This document shows positions 26,290 through 35,439 of a stretch of 64,000 nt of DNA, piece by piece. Positions within the stretch are counted from its first letter, which is position 1, and each line of letters begins with the position of its first letter. Origin of the DNA: Pseudomonas fildesensis (GTDB taxonomy: Bacteria > Pseudomonadota > Gammaproteobacteria > Pseudomonadales > Pseudomonadaceae); NCBI RefSeq assembly GCF_001050345.1, contig NZ_LFMW01000012.1, positions 186,001-250,000 of the forward strand, read 5' to 3'. The notes below the pieces were generated by a model. The model was not told where the DNA came from. It worked only from the letters and a program-made list of their open reading frames with translations, and searched no databases. A program made the translations under genes and the position numbers.

Positions 26290-26586
26290 TCAGTCTTCCA
26301 GAACAGCGAGAATCTCGTTCTCAGCCATAACCAGCAGGTCTTCGCCGTCGACTTTCACAGTGTTGCTGCCGGAGTAAGGGCCGAATACAACCTTGTCACC
26401 GACTTTAACGGCCAGCGCACGTACATCACCGTTTTCCAGAGTCTTGCCTGGGCCAGCAGCGACGATCACACCGTGGTTGGCTTTTTCAGCAGCCGAACCT
26501 GGCAGAACGATACCGCCAGCGGTTTTCTTTTCTTCTTCGCTGCGACGGATTACGACGCGGTCGTGCAGAGGACGAAGCTTGCTCAT
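26290..26586 (-). CDS. groES: Co-chaperonin GroES
   Basis: A 98-residue co-chaperonin: SKLRPLHDRVVIRRSEEEKK, then the mobile loop TAGGIVLPGSAAEKAN that binds GroEL, and the end DLLVMAENEILAVLED. The heptamer caps the GroEL ring. AGGAGAG is a clear Shine-Dalgarno sequence upstream of ATG. First gene of groES-groEL. Confidence 0.98.
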   Translation of the reverse strand: MSKLRPLHDRVVIRRSEEEKKTAGGIVLPGSAAEKANHGVIVAAGPGKTLENGDVRALAVKVGDKVVFGPYSGSNTVKVDGEDLLVMAENEILAVLED

Positions 26587-26727
26587 TGTCGATCTCTCCT
26601 AATTGTGTTTTTCATCGGCCGGTGTCTGTACCGGCGGGTTGTATTCCGGCTGTGCCGGTCGCGCCTCGCCAAGCGAAACGCGGAAGTCTGTCTGGTGTCG
26701 CCACCAGAAACCTTGCGGTGACCGATA

Positions 26728-26757
26728 CATAAGGGCGCATAAGCTTATTACAAGGGG
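26728..26757 (-). promoter_or_regulatory. Possible heat-shock (sigma-32) promoter of groESL
   Basis: On the minus strand CCCCTTGTAA, then a 12-base spacer, then CCCTTATG, about 140 bp upstream of groES. This resembles the CTTGAA / CCCCATNT sigma-32 pattern in part. It is a tentative match. Confidence 0.35.
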
Positions 26758-26794
26758 CCTCGGCGGATTTTTTTGCATCTGCCAGGCGGTAAAA

Positions 26795-26822
26795 GCAACA
26801 CGGCACCCGAAGGTGCCGTGTC
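26795..26822 (-). terminator. Terminator after fxsA
   Basis: ACACGGCACC (26798-26807) pairs with GGTGCCGTGT (26812-26821); on the minus strand it is followed by TGCTTTT. It lies 11 bp past the fxsA stop. Confidence 0.7.
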
Positions 26823-26832
26823 AATAAAGCGT

Positions 26833-27309
26833 TTATTTGCTGTCGCGGTGTTCGAACTCGCCTTCGATCACATCACCTTCACGCCCCAACGGCTGGCGCG
26901 GGGCCGGGCCGCCACGGGGTTGCAGGTCATCGGCGAACGCACGCTGGCGAATCGCCGCTTCTTCGGCGCGCTGGCGCATTTTGCCGGCCAGCAGCTTGCG
27001 GGTGAACGGCAGCAACATGACCAGGCCGACCACATCGCTGATAAAGCCCGGCAGGATCAACAGGCCACCCGCCAACGCCATCATCAAGCCTTCGAGCATA
27101 GTTTGCGCGGGCAGCTCGCCACGGTTCAGGCTTTCACGGGCACGCAGCGCGGTGGCCAGGCCGGCGACGCGCAGCACCAGGACGCCGAGCATCGAGCCGA
27201 GAATGATCAATAACAGCGCCGGGAAAAACCCGATCGCACTGCTGACTTGAACGAATACGAACAGCTCCAACACCGGGAACAGCAGAAAGAGCAACAAAAA
27301 AGGGCGCAT
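26833..27309 (-). CDS. fxsA: FxsA family cytoplasmic-membrane protein
   Basis: A 158-residue protein. ATG 27309 is used because GAGGAA stands before it and MRPFLLLFLLFPVLELFVFVQ is the normal FxsA start. It has three or four membrane segments with the family stretch ARESLNRGELPAQTMLEGLMMALAGGLLILPGF, and a Pro/Arg-rich cytoplasmic tail. FxsA in E. coli was found as a suppressor of F exclusion of phage T7 and lies next to groESL there as well. The normal role is not known. Confidence 0.92.
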   Translation of the reverse strand: MRPFLLLFLLFPVLELFVFVQVSSAIGFFPALLLIILGSMLGVLVLRVAGLATALRARESLNRGELPAQTMLEGLMMALAGGLLILPGFISDVVGLVMLLPFTRKLLAGKMRQRAEEAAIRQRAFADDLQPRGGPAPRQPLGREGDVIEGEFEHRDSK

Positions 27310-27375
27310 CAAATGGTTCCTCAACGCAAGAATACCTTGCCAGTCCACCTTAGATGACGTCGTCGTTTCGTGAAT

Positions 27376-28107
27376 TCAAGCTTCAGCCACGCTTTTTTTC
27401 GGCCAAGCCTCGGCGTGAGCCAATGAAACCAAGGCCTCGCGCACTTGTGTCGGCGTGTTGCAAGTCTCTGCAAAGGGCAACCAATGCAGCGACTGGCCAA
27501 TACGCAGGTGCATGCCTTCGCTGTCGATACCGGCCAATTGTGCGGGCTCGGTTTCGGGCAAGCCGGTCAACTTGACGTAATGGGCGATGGCCTTGGTGTG
27601 ATCGCTGTTCATGTGTTCGATCATGCTGCGCTCGGCCTTGCCCGCGAAGGGATTGGCCAGGGTCAATTGATCCACCCAGTGAATCGCACCAAACCCACCG
27701 ATATAACGGTGGCGTACGGGTTTGAGCACCCAAAAGTCGAAATCGTGGGCCTTGTGGTAGTTGGCCGAATCGGGGAAGTAGCGGTAATAACGCTCGGCAG
27801 CGGCTGCAATGGCTGCATCGTCCTCCAGCTTCTCGGCTTCGGCCAGGTAAGTCAGGCGCCCTACCGCTTGCACATCATCCGCTTCACGCTCACCGACCAG
27901 CAACGAACACTTGGGGTCTTTCTGCAGGTTATGGGTGTGCTGGGCAATGCGGCTGATGAGGATCAGTGGCCGGCCCTGCTCGTCCAGGCAGTAAGGCACC
28001 ACCGAGCCAAAGGGAAAGCCGGGCATGGCTTTGGACAATGTGGAGAGAGCCCCACGGTATTCCTTGAGCAACAGCTCTCGGGCGTTCTTGGCAACGTGCG
28101 CGCTCAA
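27376..28107 (-). CDS. HugZ-like heme-utilisation/pyridoxamine oxidase-fold protein
   Basis: A 243-residue cytoplasmic protein: a flavin-binding split-barrel domain of the pyridoxamine 5'-phosphate oxidase type at the N-terminus (SKAMPGFPFGSVVPYCLDEQ, ISRIAQHTHNLQKDPKCSLLVGE) and a DUF2470 domain at the C-terminus (MIEHMNSDHTKAIAHYV). This two-domain plan is that of HugZ and related proteins; HugZ breaks down heme. The key heme-ligand His of HugZ lies in the C-terminal tail, and the end here (SLAHAEAWPKKSVAEA) has one His, so activity is uncertain. No partner genes beside it; a stand-alone gene on the minus strand. Confidence 0.85.
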   Translation of the reverse strand: MSAHVAKNARELLLKEYRGALSTLSKAMPGFPFGSVVPYCLDEQGRPLILISRIAQHTHNLQKDPKCSLLVGEREADDVQAVGRLTYLAEAEKLEDDAAIAAAAERYYRYFPDSANYHKAHDFDFWVLKPVRHRYIGGFGAIHWVDQLTLANPFAGKAERSMIEHMNSDHTKAIAHYVKLTGLPETEPAQLAGIDSEGMHLRIGQSLHWLPFAETCNTPTQVREALVSLAHAEAWPKKSVAEA

Positions 28108-28223
28108 CGTATGACTCCTCGGGTATTCCGCTGCCCATAGCCTATGGGAATGGATCTCAACACAAGGTAATCAATCTAAGCGCAGGTTGCCAGAGGCGCC
28201 CTTGCAGGTTTTGTCGAGCCCGA

Positions 28224-29231
28224 TTACCAGGCCACACCAAAGCCTGCGGTGTAGCGGGTCTTGCTCAAACTGCTTTCCGAATCACCGCTGATCACGTCGC
28301 GCTCGGCTTTGAGATTAAGCGAGGCCCACTCGGTGACTTTGTAGCGCAGGCCCATTTCCGCATCGAGGGAGTATTCGGCCGGCCCGCCGATGGGTTTGCC
28401 CAACTCGCCTGCGGTGAAAAACTCGACGGTCTTGCCCACCAGGTAGCGGTTGTAGTTCCACTTCATCGCCAGGGAATAGAAGTTGTCCTTGCCGCCGTCG
28501 GAGTATTCGTAATCGGTGCGGTTAACCAGCGACCCCAGGGAGAACGCGCCCAGTTCGTCATCCCAGAACTGGTAGCCCGGGCCCGTGCCCACGGTGCGCT
28601 GGCGGGCCAGGTCTTCAACCTTGTCGCGCTTGTAGGTCAGGCGGCCCTGCCAGAACCAGTGCTCGGTGATGAACCGGTCCAGGTCGTACTCCAGGGCCCA
28701 GTTGTCGGTGGTGGTGACGTCGTCCTGGAACTCGCGGTTGTATTCGCCCAGCCCGGTGTGGCGCCATTGGCCATGACGCGCGGTGGTCTTGAAGTCGATG
28801 TCGTAGTCGTTGGTATCTTTCTCGGCGCGCTTGTAGTCCAGCGCCATGTCGACATTACCTTTCCACACCAGGTCTTCGATCACAGGCTTGGGCTTGATGA
28901 TCTGCTGGATACTGGCCAGGTCCACGGTCTTGGGCGCCTCGCCATTGGCCAGCACCACCTTGCCGTCATCCGCTGCTTGCAGGGATTTGGCTTTCTCGCC
29001 GGTGTAGGCGTCTTGCTTGACCAGCAATTCCTGATCGCTTTCCAGGGTTTTCACCTGTTTCCAGTCCACCGGGATCGCGCCCGCGTAGTCGGTCTGGATC
29101 AGCAGCTTGCCACCATCGAAGACCTTGATTTTGCCGGTCAGGCGGTCACCGTTCTTCAACCAGACGGTATCGGCCAGCAAGGGCGTGGAGGCGCTGAAAA
29201 CAGCGAGGCACAGCAGGGTTCTGGACAACAT
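28224..29231 (-). CDS. DUF481 (YdiY-like) outer-membrane beta-barrel protein
   Basis: A 335-residue exported protein: signal peptide MLSRTLLCLAVFSASTPLLA, then a short N-terminal domain (VWLKNGDRLTGKIKVFDGGKLLIQTDYAG) and a C-terminal DUF481 barrel of alternating strands ending in YTAGFGVAW with an aromatic final residue, typical of outer-membrane proteins. The YdiY family is linked to acid response in E. coli; the role here is unknown. It is alone on the minus strand, divergent from the alkyltransferase-like gene. Confidence 0.85.
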   Translation of the reverse strand: MLSRTLLCLAVFSASTPLLADTVWLKNGDRLTGKIKVFDGGKLLIQTDYAGAIPVDWKQVKTLESDQELLVKQDAYTGEKAKSLQAADDGKVVLANGEAPKTVDLASIQQIIKPKPVIEDLVWKGNVDMALDYKRAEKDTNDYDIDFKTTARHGQWRHTGLGEYNREFQDDVTTTDNWALEYDLDRFITEHWFWQGRLTYKRDKVEDLARQRTVGTGPGYQFWDDELGAFSLGSLVNRTDYEYSDGGKDNFYSLAMKWNYNRYLVGKTVEFFTAGELGKPIGGPAEYSLDAEMGLRYKVTEWASLNLKAERDVISGDSESSLSKTRYTAGFGVAW

Positions 29232-29376
29232 AAGCAGATACGGGGCTCGAGGTTGGCGAAAAAGGGGCGTTATCGTGTTAGATAGCTAGGACTGACTCAA
29301 GGATTTATGTTGAGTTCCATCCTCAGCACCATGTTTACAGACGTTTCTTACAAAAAGACCGACGATCTAAACGGAT

Positions 29377-29739
29377 ATGCCCACAGTGAATCCACCTGCC
29401 GACACGCCGCAAAGCCCTGCCGAAATGCGCCGCACCGCGCTATACCTAACCTTGGCGCAAGTGCCCGCAGGCTGTGTGGTGAGCTACGGCGAACTCGCAC
29501 ATCTGGCCGGGCTCGGCCGCGCCGCGCGATGGGTGGGGCGCACGTTGAGCCAGCTACCCGAGGACACACGTTTGCCGTGGCACCGGGTGCTGGGTGCCGG
29601 TGGTCGGATAAGTCTGCCAGTGGGCAGTGCCTCGGGTGACGAGCAACGCGCGCGTTTGCGCGGCGAAGGCGTCACTATCCTGAATAATCGCGTTGATATT
29701 CAGCGCCATGGCTGGCGCCCGGTAGAGCACAGCGGTTAG
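29377..29739 (+). CDS. Alkyltransferase-like protein (ATL, MGMT-related)
   Basis: A 120-residue cytoplasmic protein related to the C-terminal domain of O6-alkylguanine-DNA alkyltransferase: YLTLAQVPAGCVVSYGELAHLAGLGRAARWVGRTLSQ carries the helix-turn-helix with the Arg finger, but the active-site PCHR is PWHR, so the acceptor Cys is missing. That makes it an ATL: it would bind alkylated bases, flip them and hand the site to nucleotide-excision repair, and not repair them itself. Start at ATG 29377; no clear Shine-Dalgarno sequence. It lies 43 bp upstream of the AmpG-type permease on the same strand. Confidence 0.9.
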   Translation: MPTVNPPADTPQSPAEMRRTALYLTLAQVPAGCVVSYGELAHLAGLGRAARWVGRTLSQLPEDTRLPWHRVLGAGGRISLPVGSASGDEQRARLRGEGVTILNNRVDIQRHGWRPVEHSG

Positions 29740-29782
29740 AGTGCGCGCTTTGTTTCCGTGAATCTGAGGCAGACTCCAGCCC

Positions 29783-31315
29783 ATGCCCCGTAAAACCTGG
29801 CGCGCCGCGCTCGCCGCCTATGCCAGCCCCTCGACGTTAGTGCTGTTGTTGCTCGGCTTTGCCGCCGGCTTGCCTTACATGTTGGTGTTCTCGACGCTTT
29901 CGGTGTGGTTGCGTGAGGCCGGTGTGGCCCGCGAGACCATCGGCTATGCGAGCCTGATCGGTTTGGCGTATGCCTTTAAATGGGTCTGGTCGCCGCTGCT
30001 CGACCAATGGCGCCTGCCGCTGCTCGGCAAACTCGGACGTCGTCGCTCCTGGCTGGTGCTTGCCCAATCGCTGGTGATCCTTGGATTGATCGGCATGGGG
30101 TTCTGCGATCCGCAGAAACACCTGTCCTGGCTGATCGCTATCGCGGTTGTGGTCGCCTTTGCTTCGGCCACTCAGGATATCGCGGTCGACGCCTATCGCC
30201 TGGAAATCGCCGATGACAGCCGCCAGGCTGCGCTGGCTGCAAGCTATATGTCCGGCTACCGCATCGCTGCCCTGCTGGCCACTGCCGGTGCCCTGTTCTT
30301 CGCCGAAGGTTTCGGCTCTACCGGCTTCAACTATAAGCACTCGGCATGGACCGGCACCTACGTGCTGTTCGGTTTGCTGATGGTTCCGGCGCTGCTGACC
30401 ACCCTGTTCATGCGCGAACCGAATGTGCCCCTGCGCACCCAGTTGCAGGCCGGCCGGTACAGCTTCATGCATCAACTGATGTCGGTGTTCGTGCTGATCG
30501 TGCTGCTGGTGTCGGTACCGGCGATGTTCACCCAGCTTTACAACACAGACTTCGCCAGCGTGCTGTTTCACGGCGTCAGCCCGTGGGAACTGCTGATGGA
30601 AGACCGCGCCTTCCTGCGCGCCATCCTCTATATCATCCTCACCGCGATGTGCCTCTCGGCCATGGGCCGCCGAGGCCTGGCGCCGGTGCTGACGCCGGTC
30701 AACGACTTCATCATGCGCTACCGCTGGCAGGCGCTGCTGCTGCTCGGGTTGATTGCCACCTATCGCATGTCCGACACCGTGATGGGCGTGATGGCCAACG
30801 TGTTCTACATCGATCAAGGCTTTACCAAGGACCAGATTGCCGGGGTCAGCAAGGTTTTCGGCCTGATCATGACCCTGGTCGGCGCCGGCATGGGCGGCCT
30901 GCTGATTGTGCGTTTCGGTATCCTGCCGATCCTGTTTATCGGCGGCATAGCCTCGGCCGGTACCAACCTGCTGTTCGTGATGCTGGCCGACATGGGCCCG
31001 GACCTGCAGATGCTGATTTTCACCATTTCCCTGGATAACTTCAGCTCGGGCCTGGCGACCTCGGCGTTTGTCGCCTACCTGTCGAGCCTGACCAACCTCA
31101 AGTTCTCCGCCACCCAATACGCCCTGCTCAGCTCGATCATGCTGTTGCTGCCGCGCCTGATCGGCGGGTATTCGGGGGTGATGGTGGAGAAGTTTGGGTA
31201 CCACAACTTCTTCCTGATCACTTGCATGCTCGGTGTACCGACGCTGCTGCTGATTGCGTTGCACTGGTTCCAGGAAAATCGGCGGATTCGGTTGAACCCT
31301 CCCGAGGAAGACTGA
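29783..31315 (+). CDS. ampG: AmpG-family muropeptide permease (MFS)
   Basis: A 510-residue inner-membrane transporter with about 12-14 predicted spans. The family opening is present: LLLLGFAAGLPYMLVFSTLSVWLREAGV, then GYASLIGLAYAFKWVWSPLLDQWRLPLLGKLGRRRSW and the loop FASATQDIAVDAYRLEI, all typical of AmpG. AmpG imports anhydromuropeptides for cell-wall recycling and so feeds AmpR/AmpC induction. Pseudomonas has more than one AmpG-like gene, so the gene name is a family-level call. Confidence 0.87.
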   Translation: MPRKTWRAALAAYASPSTLVLLLLGFAAGLPYMLVFSTLSVWLREAGVARETIGYASLIGLAYAFKWVWSPLLDQWRLPLLGKLGRRRSWLVLAQSLVILGLIGMGFCDPQKHLSWLIAIAVVVAFASATQDIAVDAYRLEIADDSRQAALAASYMSGYRIAALLATAGALFFAEGFGSTGFNYKHSAWTGTYVLFGLLMVPALLTTLFMREPNVPLRTQLQAGRYSFMHQLMSVFVLIVLLVSVPAMFTQLYNTDFASVLFHGVSPWELLMEDRAFLRAILYIILTAMCLSAMGRRGLAPVLTPVNDFIMRYRWQALLLLGLIATYRMSDTVMGVMANVFYIDQGFTKDQIAGVSKVFGLIMTLVGAGMGGLLIVRFGILPILFIGGIASAGTNLLFVMLADMGPDLQMLIFTISLDNFSSGLATSAFVAYLSSLTNLKFSATQYALLSSIMLLLPRLIGGYSGVMVEKFGYHNFFLITCMLGVPTLLLIALHWFQENRRIRLNPPEED

Positions 31316-31322
31316 CCTCTGG

Positions 31323-31447
31323 ACGCGGGCTTGCTGTGGCGAGGCAGCTCGCGCACGTTCGACAGCGCAGCTGGAGTCGGCCTTTTGGAGGGGCGTCGCA
31401 CCCCAGCGCAAGCAAGCTTGCTCGCCACAGCAAGCCGGCTCCTACAG
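31323..31447. repeat. REPIN-like paired palindromes
   Basis: The left half starts GGCTTGCTGTGGCGAGGCAGCTCGCG and the right half is AGCAAGCTTGCTCGCCACAGCAAGCC, ending in GGCTCCTACAG. It lies between the permease and proS. Confidence 0.65.
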
Positions 31448-31537
31448 TTACATGTCTGCCGCCATCCTGTACTCCAGTAGCAACCGCCCGTACAATCCCA
31501 AGTCATTTCAAGTCCAAGCAACCGACAACGGCCTACC

Positions 31538-33253
31538 ATGCGTACCAGTCAATATTTGCTCGCCACACAGAAAGAAACGCCTTCCGACGCGGTTGTGATC
31601 AGCCATCAGCTGATGCTGCGCGCCGGTATGATCCGCAAACTGGCCTCCGGCCTGTACACCTGGCTGCCCATGGGCTTGAAGGTGATGCGCAAGGTCGAAG
31701 CGATCGTTCGCGAAGAAATGAACGCCGCCGGCTCTCTGGAAGTGTTGATGCCGAGCACCCAACCGGCCGAGCTGTGGCAGGAATCCGGGCGCTGGGAAGA
31801 GTACGGCCCTGAGTTGCTGCGCTTCAAGGATCGACATGGCCGCGATTTCTGCGCCGGCCCGACCCACGAAGAAGTGATCACCGACCTGATGCGCAATGAG
31901 TTGAGCAGCTACAAGCAGCTGCCCCTCAACCTGTACCAGATCCAGACCAAATTCCGTGACGAAATCCGCCCACGCTTCGGTTTGATGCGCGGCCGTGAAT
32001 TCATCATGAAGGATGCCTATTCGTTCCACGCTGACCAGGCGTCCCTGCAGGTCACCTACGACCGCATGCACCAGGCCTATTGCAACGTGTTTACGCGCCT
32101 GGGCCTGAAATTCCGCCCGGTTGAAGCGGACAACGGTTCCATCGGCGGTGCAGGCTCCCACGAGTTCCACGTACTGGCCGAATCCGGCGAAGACGATATC
32201 GTCTTCAGCAACGGTTCCGACTACGCAGCGAACATCGAGAAAGCCGAAGCTGTGCCACGGGAAACGGCCCGTCCAGCGCCGGCTGAAGAGCTGCGTTTGG
32301 TGGACACCCCTGAGACCAAGACCATCGCGGCCCTGGTGGAAAAATTCAATCTACCGATTGAAAAGACCATCAAGACTCTGATCGTGCACGCCGAAGAAGA
32401 AGGCAAGCTGATCGCCCTGGTAATTCGTGGCGACCACGAACTCAACGAAATCAAGGCCGCCCAGCAACCTGGCGTGGCCAGCCCGCTGGTCATGGCCTCC
32501 GATGCCGAACTGCGCGACGCCATTGGTGCCGGTGCTGGCTCGCTGGGCCCGCTGAACTTGCCGCTGCCGATCATCATCGACCGTTCGGTCGAGCTGATGA
32601 GCGACTTTGGTATCGGCGCGAACATCGACGACAAGCACTACTTCGGCGTGAACTGGGAGCGTGACCTGCCAGTTCCGACCGTGGCCGACCTGCGTAACGT
32701 GGTCGCCGGCGACCCAAGCCCGGATGGCAAGGGCACCCTGGAAATCAAGCGCGGCATCGAAGTCGGGCACATCTTCCAGCTGGGCAACAAGTACAGCCAA
32801 GCGATGAACTGCAAAGTGCTGGGCGAGAACGGCAAGCCGGTCATCCTCGAAATGGGCTGCTACGGCATTGGCGTATCCCGTGTCGTTGCGGCGGCCATCG
32901 AACAGAACAACGACGCGAACGGCATCATCTGGAGTGACACCCTGGCGCCATTCCAGGTCGCTCTGGTACCGCTGCGTTATGAAACCGAACAAGTACGCGA
33001 AGCCACCGACAAACTGTACGCCGAACTGACGGCCGCCGGTTTTGAAGTGCTGCTGGATGACCGGGACAAGAAAACCAGCCCGGGCATCAAGTTCGCCGAC
33101 ATGGAACTGATTGGCATCCCGCACCGTATCGTGGTCAGTGACCGCGGCCTGGCCGATGGCAATCTGGAATACAAAAGCCGGACCGAAGCCGAAGCCCAAC
33201 CGTTGCCGGTGGCTGACGTGCTGTCTTTCCTTCAGGCGCGTATTCGTCGCTGA
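31538..33253 (+). CDS. proS: Prolyl-tRNA synthetase
   Basis: A 571-residue class II aminoacyl-tRNA synthetase of the long bacterial ProS type: MRTSQYLLATQKETPSDAVV start, motif 1 LPMGLKVMRKVEAIVREEM, motif 2 with FRDEIRPRFGLMRGREFIMKDAYSF, an inserted YbaK-type editing domain at about 230-400, motif 3 MGCYGIGVSRVVAAAIEQ, and the anticodon-binding domain at the end with DDRDKKTSPGIKFADMELIG. It charges tRNA-Pro. Length and all motifs are intact. The following lipoprotein gene starts 20 bp downstream and is probably co-transcribed. Confidence 0.97.
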   Translation: MRTSQYLLATQKETPSDAVVISHQLMLRAGMIRKLASGLYTWLPMGLKVMRKVEAIVREEMNAAGSLEVLMPSTQPAELWQESGRWEEYGPELLRFKDRHGRDFCAGPTHEEVITDLMRNELSSYKQLPLNLYQIQTKFRDEIRPRFGLMRGREFIMKDAYSFHADQASLQVTYDRMHQAYCNVFTRLGLKFRPVEADNGSIGGAGSHEFHVLAESGEDDIVFSNGSDYAANIEKAEAVPRETARPAPAEELRLVDTPETKTIAALVEKFNLPIEKTIKTLIVHAEEEGKLIALVIRGDHELNEIKAAQQPGVASPLVMASDAELRDAIGAGAGSLGPLNLPLPIIIDRSVELMSDFGIGANIDDKHYFGVNWERDLPVPTVADLRNVVAGDPSPDGKGTLEIKRGIEVGHIFQLGNKYSQAMNCKVLGENGKPVILEMGCYGIGVSRVVAAAIEQNNDANGIIWSDTLAPFQVALVPLRYETEQVREATDKLYAELTAAGFEVLLDDRDKKTSPGIKFADMELIGIPHRIVVSDRGLADGNLEYKSRTEAEAQPLPVADVLSFLQARIRR

Positions 33254-33273
33254 AAACCAGATCAAGAGAAGTC

Positions 33274-34227
33274 ATGTTCAAGCGAAACACCAGAGCCCTG
33301 GGGGGCGCCGCCTTGTGCGGCGCCCTGCTGGTCAGCGGCTGCGCCAACCAAATGTCGCAACGCAGTGAGCACGAGGAGCGGGTTGAGCGTAAGTTGCTCG
33401 ACCACAGCCTGCAGATCGATGTAGGCGAGCCCAAAGTGCTGGAGCTGCCGCAACGCCGGGTGCGCATTCACGAGCAAAAGACCTTTGAGGTCACCGAGTT
33501 CGAAGTCACCCGCCGTTACGATCGCTACACGCCCTACCAGCCCTGGCGCAAACTCTATGAGATGCCCCTGGGTGCGGTCGCTTTGGTGGCGGGCGCGGGC
33601 GCCAACGTGGCGAATATCTTCGCCCTCGGCAACCTCCCCACCAGCATGACCCACGATTGGCTGACCTACGGTGTGGACGGCCTCAACCCGTTCATGAACG
33701 TGCAGTCCCACGGCCGTGCGCAGCAGAATCTCGCGGGTATCGATGAAGTCCAGCGCGACAAGCGCGTGGAGTATTCGAGCCTGCCCTGGAGCGAGCGTCC
33801 GGTCCAGGTTACCGCTGGCAAACAGGTCTTTGATCTGACCACCGACCGCAACGGCGTACTGCGCCTGAAGCTGTTGGACAGCCCGTTTGCCGAACAGGAC
33901 CTGAACCGCGTCACGACCTTGAAGATCAGCGTGGAAGATGGCCAGGACGACGTGCATTCGGACTCGACCCTGGCGGTGAGCAACACGCTGCGCGGCAAGT
34001 TGCTGGAAGCCCATGGCCTGATCTACGACGACCTGGAAGATGACGAAGTGAGCCAGTGGGTGCACCGGGTCAAGCGCCTGTCGGAACTGGGCCTGGAAGA
34101 AGAAGCCAGCGAACTGGAACAAAGCCTGATCGAACTGACCCGCAATGATCCCGAGTTGCAGCAGGAATTCCTGCAAGCGCTGACCAAGGATGCAGGGCGA
34201 TTAGTCGCAGACCCCGGCGCACGCTAA
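33274..34227 (+). CDS. Predicted lipoprotein, proS-linked, unknown function
   Basis: A 317-residue protein with a lipoprotein signal peptide (ALCGALLVSGC; lipobox Cys near residue 25). It continues with an acidic/basic-rich region, then a short hydrophobic stretch at about residues 100-122 (LGAVALVAGAGANVANIFAL), a beta-rich middle and a C-terminal helical tail (LSELGLEEEASELEQSLIEL). I do not recognise a named domain. The gene starts 20 bp after proS with AAGAGAAG as a likely Shine-Dalgarno, and the same gene follows proS in other pseudomonads as I recall. It is likely attached to the inner leaflet of the outer membrane; there is no Asp at +2 to suggest inner-membrane retention (Ala at +2). 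Confidence 0.75.
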   Translation: MFKRNTRALGGAALCGALLVSGCANQMSQRSEHEERVERKLLDHSLQIDVGEPKVLELPQRRVRIHEQKTFEVTEFEVTRRYDRYTPYQPWRKLYEMPLGAVALVAGAGANVANIFALGNLPTSMTHDWLTYGVDGLNPFMNVQSHGRAQQNLAGIDEVQRDKRVEYSSLPWSERPVQVTAGKQVFDLTTDRNGVLRLKLLDSPFAEQDLNRVTTLKISVEDGQDDVHSDSTLAVSNTLRGKLLEAHGLIYDDLEDDEVSQWVHRVKRLSELGLEEEASELEQSLIELTRNDPELQQEFLQALTKDAGRLVADPGAR

Positions 34228-34240
34228 GACCTGAATGTGT

Positions 34241-34372
34241 GATCGTTCCCACGCTCCGCGTGGGGATGCATCCCGTGACGCTCCGCGTCACCCTTGCGCA
34301 AAACGTGAACCTTGCATCGCCAGCAGGACGCGGGGCGCCCAGGGTGGCATGCCCACGCAGAGCGTGGGTATG
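34241..34372. repeat. REP palindrome array (GTTCCCACGC family)
   Basis: GATCGTTCCCACGCTCCGCG at the left, with GTGACGCTCCGCGTCAC inside and CCCACGCAGAGCGTGGG at the right. Same family as at 4474, 52805 and 56372. It sits between the lipoprotein gene and convergent dinB. Confidence 0.85.
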
Positions 34373-34377
34373 AGCAA

Positions 34378-35439
34378 TCATCGGCTGAACAGCTCCAGCT
34401 GTTCATTACCACCACTAAGGTCGAGCAACCGCACCCCAATCCCCAGCAACCGCACCGGCTTCCCGCCCCGATTGAACGCCTGCGTCAGCAGCTGTTGATA
34501 ACTCTCCAGATCCCGCCCTGCGCCCGCCTGCTCCAACGTTGTCTGGGTAAAGTCATGAAACTTCACTTTGACGAACGGCTTGCCCGCACGGTAACTGCTG
34601 TCGATGCGAGCTATACGCCCGGCCAAGGTGTCCATCAGCTCGGGAAGCTTCGCCAGGCAACTTGAAAGGTCGGGCAGGTCCACATCGTAGGTATTTTCCA
34701 CACTGATGGATTGCCGACGGCTGTCGTTCTGCACCGCACGGTCATCAATCCCACGCGCAAGGCTCCACAGCCGCTCGCCAAAACTGCCAAATTCCCGCAC
34801 CAACGCCAATTTGTTCCACTCGCGCAGTTGCAGGCAGTCTTCAATACCCAAGCGTGCCAGCTTGTCGGCCGTGACCTTGCCCACGCCGTGCAATTTGCTG
34901 ACCTGCAACTGGGAGACAAAGTCTTCGACCTGATCCGGGGTAATCACAAACAACCCGTTGGGTTTTTTCCAATCGCTGGCGATCTTGGCCAGAAACTTGT
35001 TCGGCGCCACGCCGGCCGACACGGTGATGTGCAACTGATTGGAGACCCGGCGGCGAATGTCCTGGGCGATGCGCGTGGCACTGCCGCCAAAATGTGAACA
35101 TTCCGAGACGTCCAGATAGGCTTCGTCCAGCGACAACGGCTCGATAAGGTCGGTGTAGTCGCGAAAGATCGTCTGGATTTCTTTTGACGCTTCTTTATAA
35201 GCATCCATCCGCGGCTTGACGATCGTCAGGTCCGGGCACAGCTTCAAGGCATGCCGTGACGACATCGCCGAACGCACGCCGTAAGCCCGCGCCTCATAGT
35301 TGCAGGTAGCGATCACACCGCGTCGGTCCGCTGAGCCACCCACAGCCAAAGGTTTTTGCGCCAGGCTCGGGTCGTCGCGCATCTCAATGGCGGCGTAGAA
35401 GCAGTCACAGTCGACGTGGATGATTTTGCGCTGCGTCAT
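34378..35439 (-). CDS. dinB: DNA polymerase IV (DinB, Y family)
   Basis: A 353-residue translesion polymerase. ATG 35439 gives the normal MTQRKIIHVDCDCFYAAIEM start; the longer frame adds 34 unlikely residues. Catalytic acids are in HVDCDCFYAAIEM (palm) and PLSLDEAYLDVS (DE of motif III). The HhH segment is KLHGVGKVTADKLARLG; the little-finger domain follows; the C-terminus NEQLELFSR contains a QLELF clamp-binding motif. Made under DNA damage to bypass lesions. A LexA box lies 46 bp before the start codon. On the mRNA the bases just before the start read ACCTCCTTA, which is the anti-Shine-Dalgarno sequence itself, so no normal ribosome-binding site is visible. Confidence 0.95.
   Translation of the reverse strand: MTQRKIIHVDCDCFYAAIEMRDDPSLAQKPLAVGGSADRRGVIATCNYEARAYGVRSAMSSRHALKLCPDLTIVKPRMDAYKEASKEIQTIFRDYTDLIEPLSLDEAYLDVSECSHFGGSATRIAQDIRRRVSNQLHITVSAGVAPNKFLAKIASDWKKPNGLFVITPDQVEDFVSQLQVSKLHGVGKVTADKLARLGIEDCLQLREWNKLALVREFGSFGERLWSLARGIDDRAVQNDSRRQSISVENTYDVDLPDLSSCLAKLPELMDTLAGRIARIDSSYRAGKPFVKVKFHDFTQTTLEQAGAGRDLESYQQLLTQAFNRGGKPVRLLGIGVRLLDLSGGNEQLELFSR

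Noticed and set aside
29837..31411. 524-codon open frame opposite the AmpG-type permease
   Set aside because: Gln- and His-rich, as expected from the reverse of membrane-protein codons; no domain and no start site.
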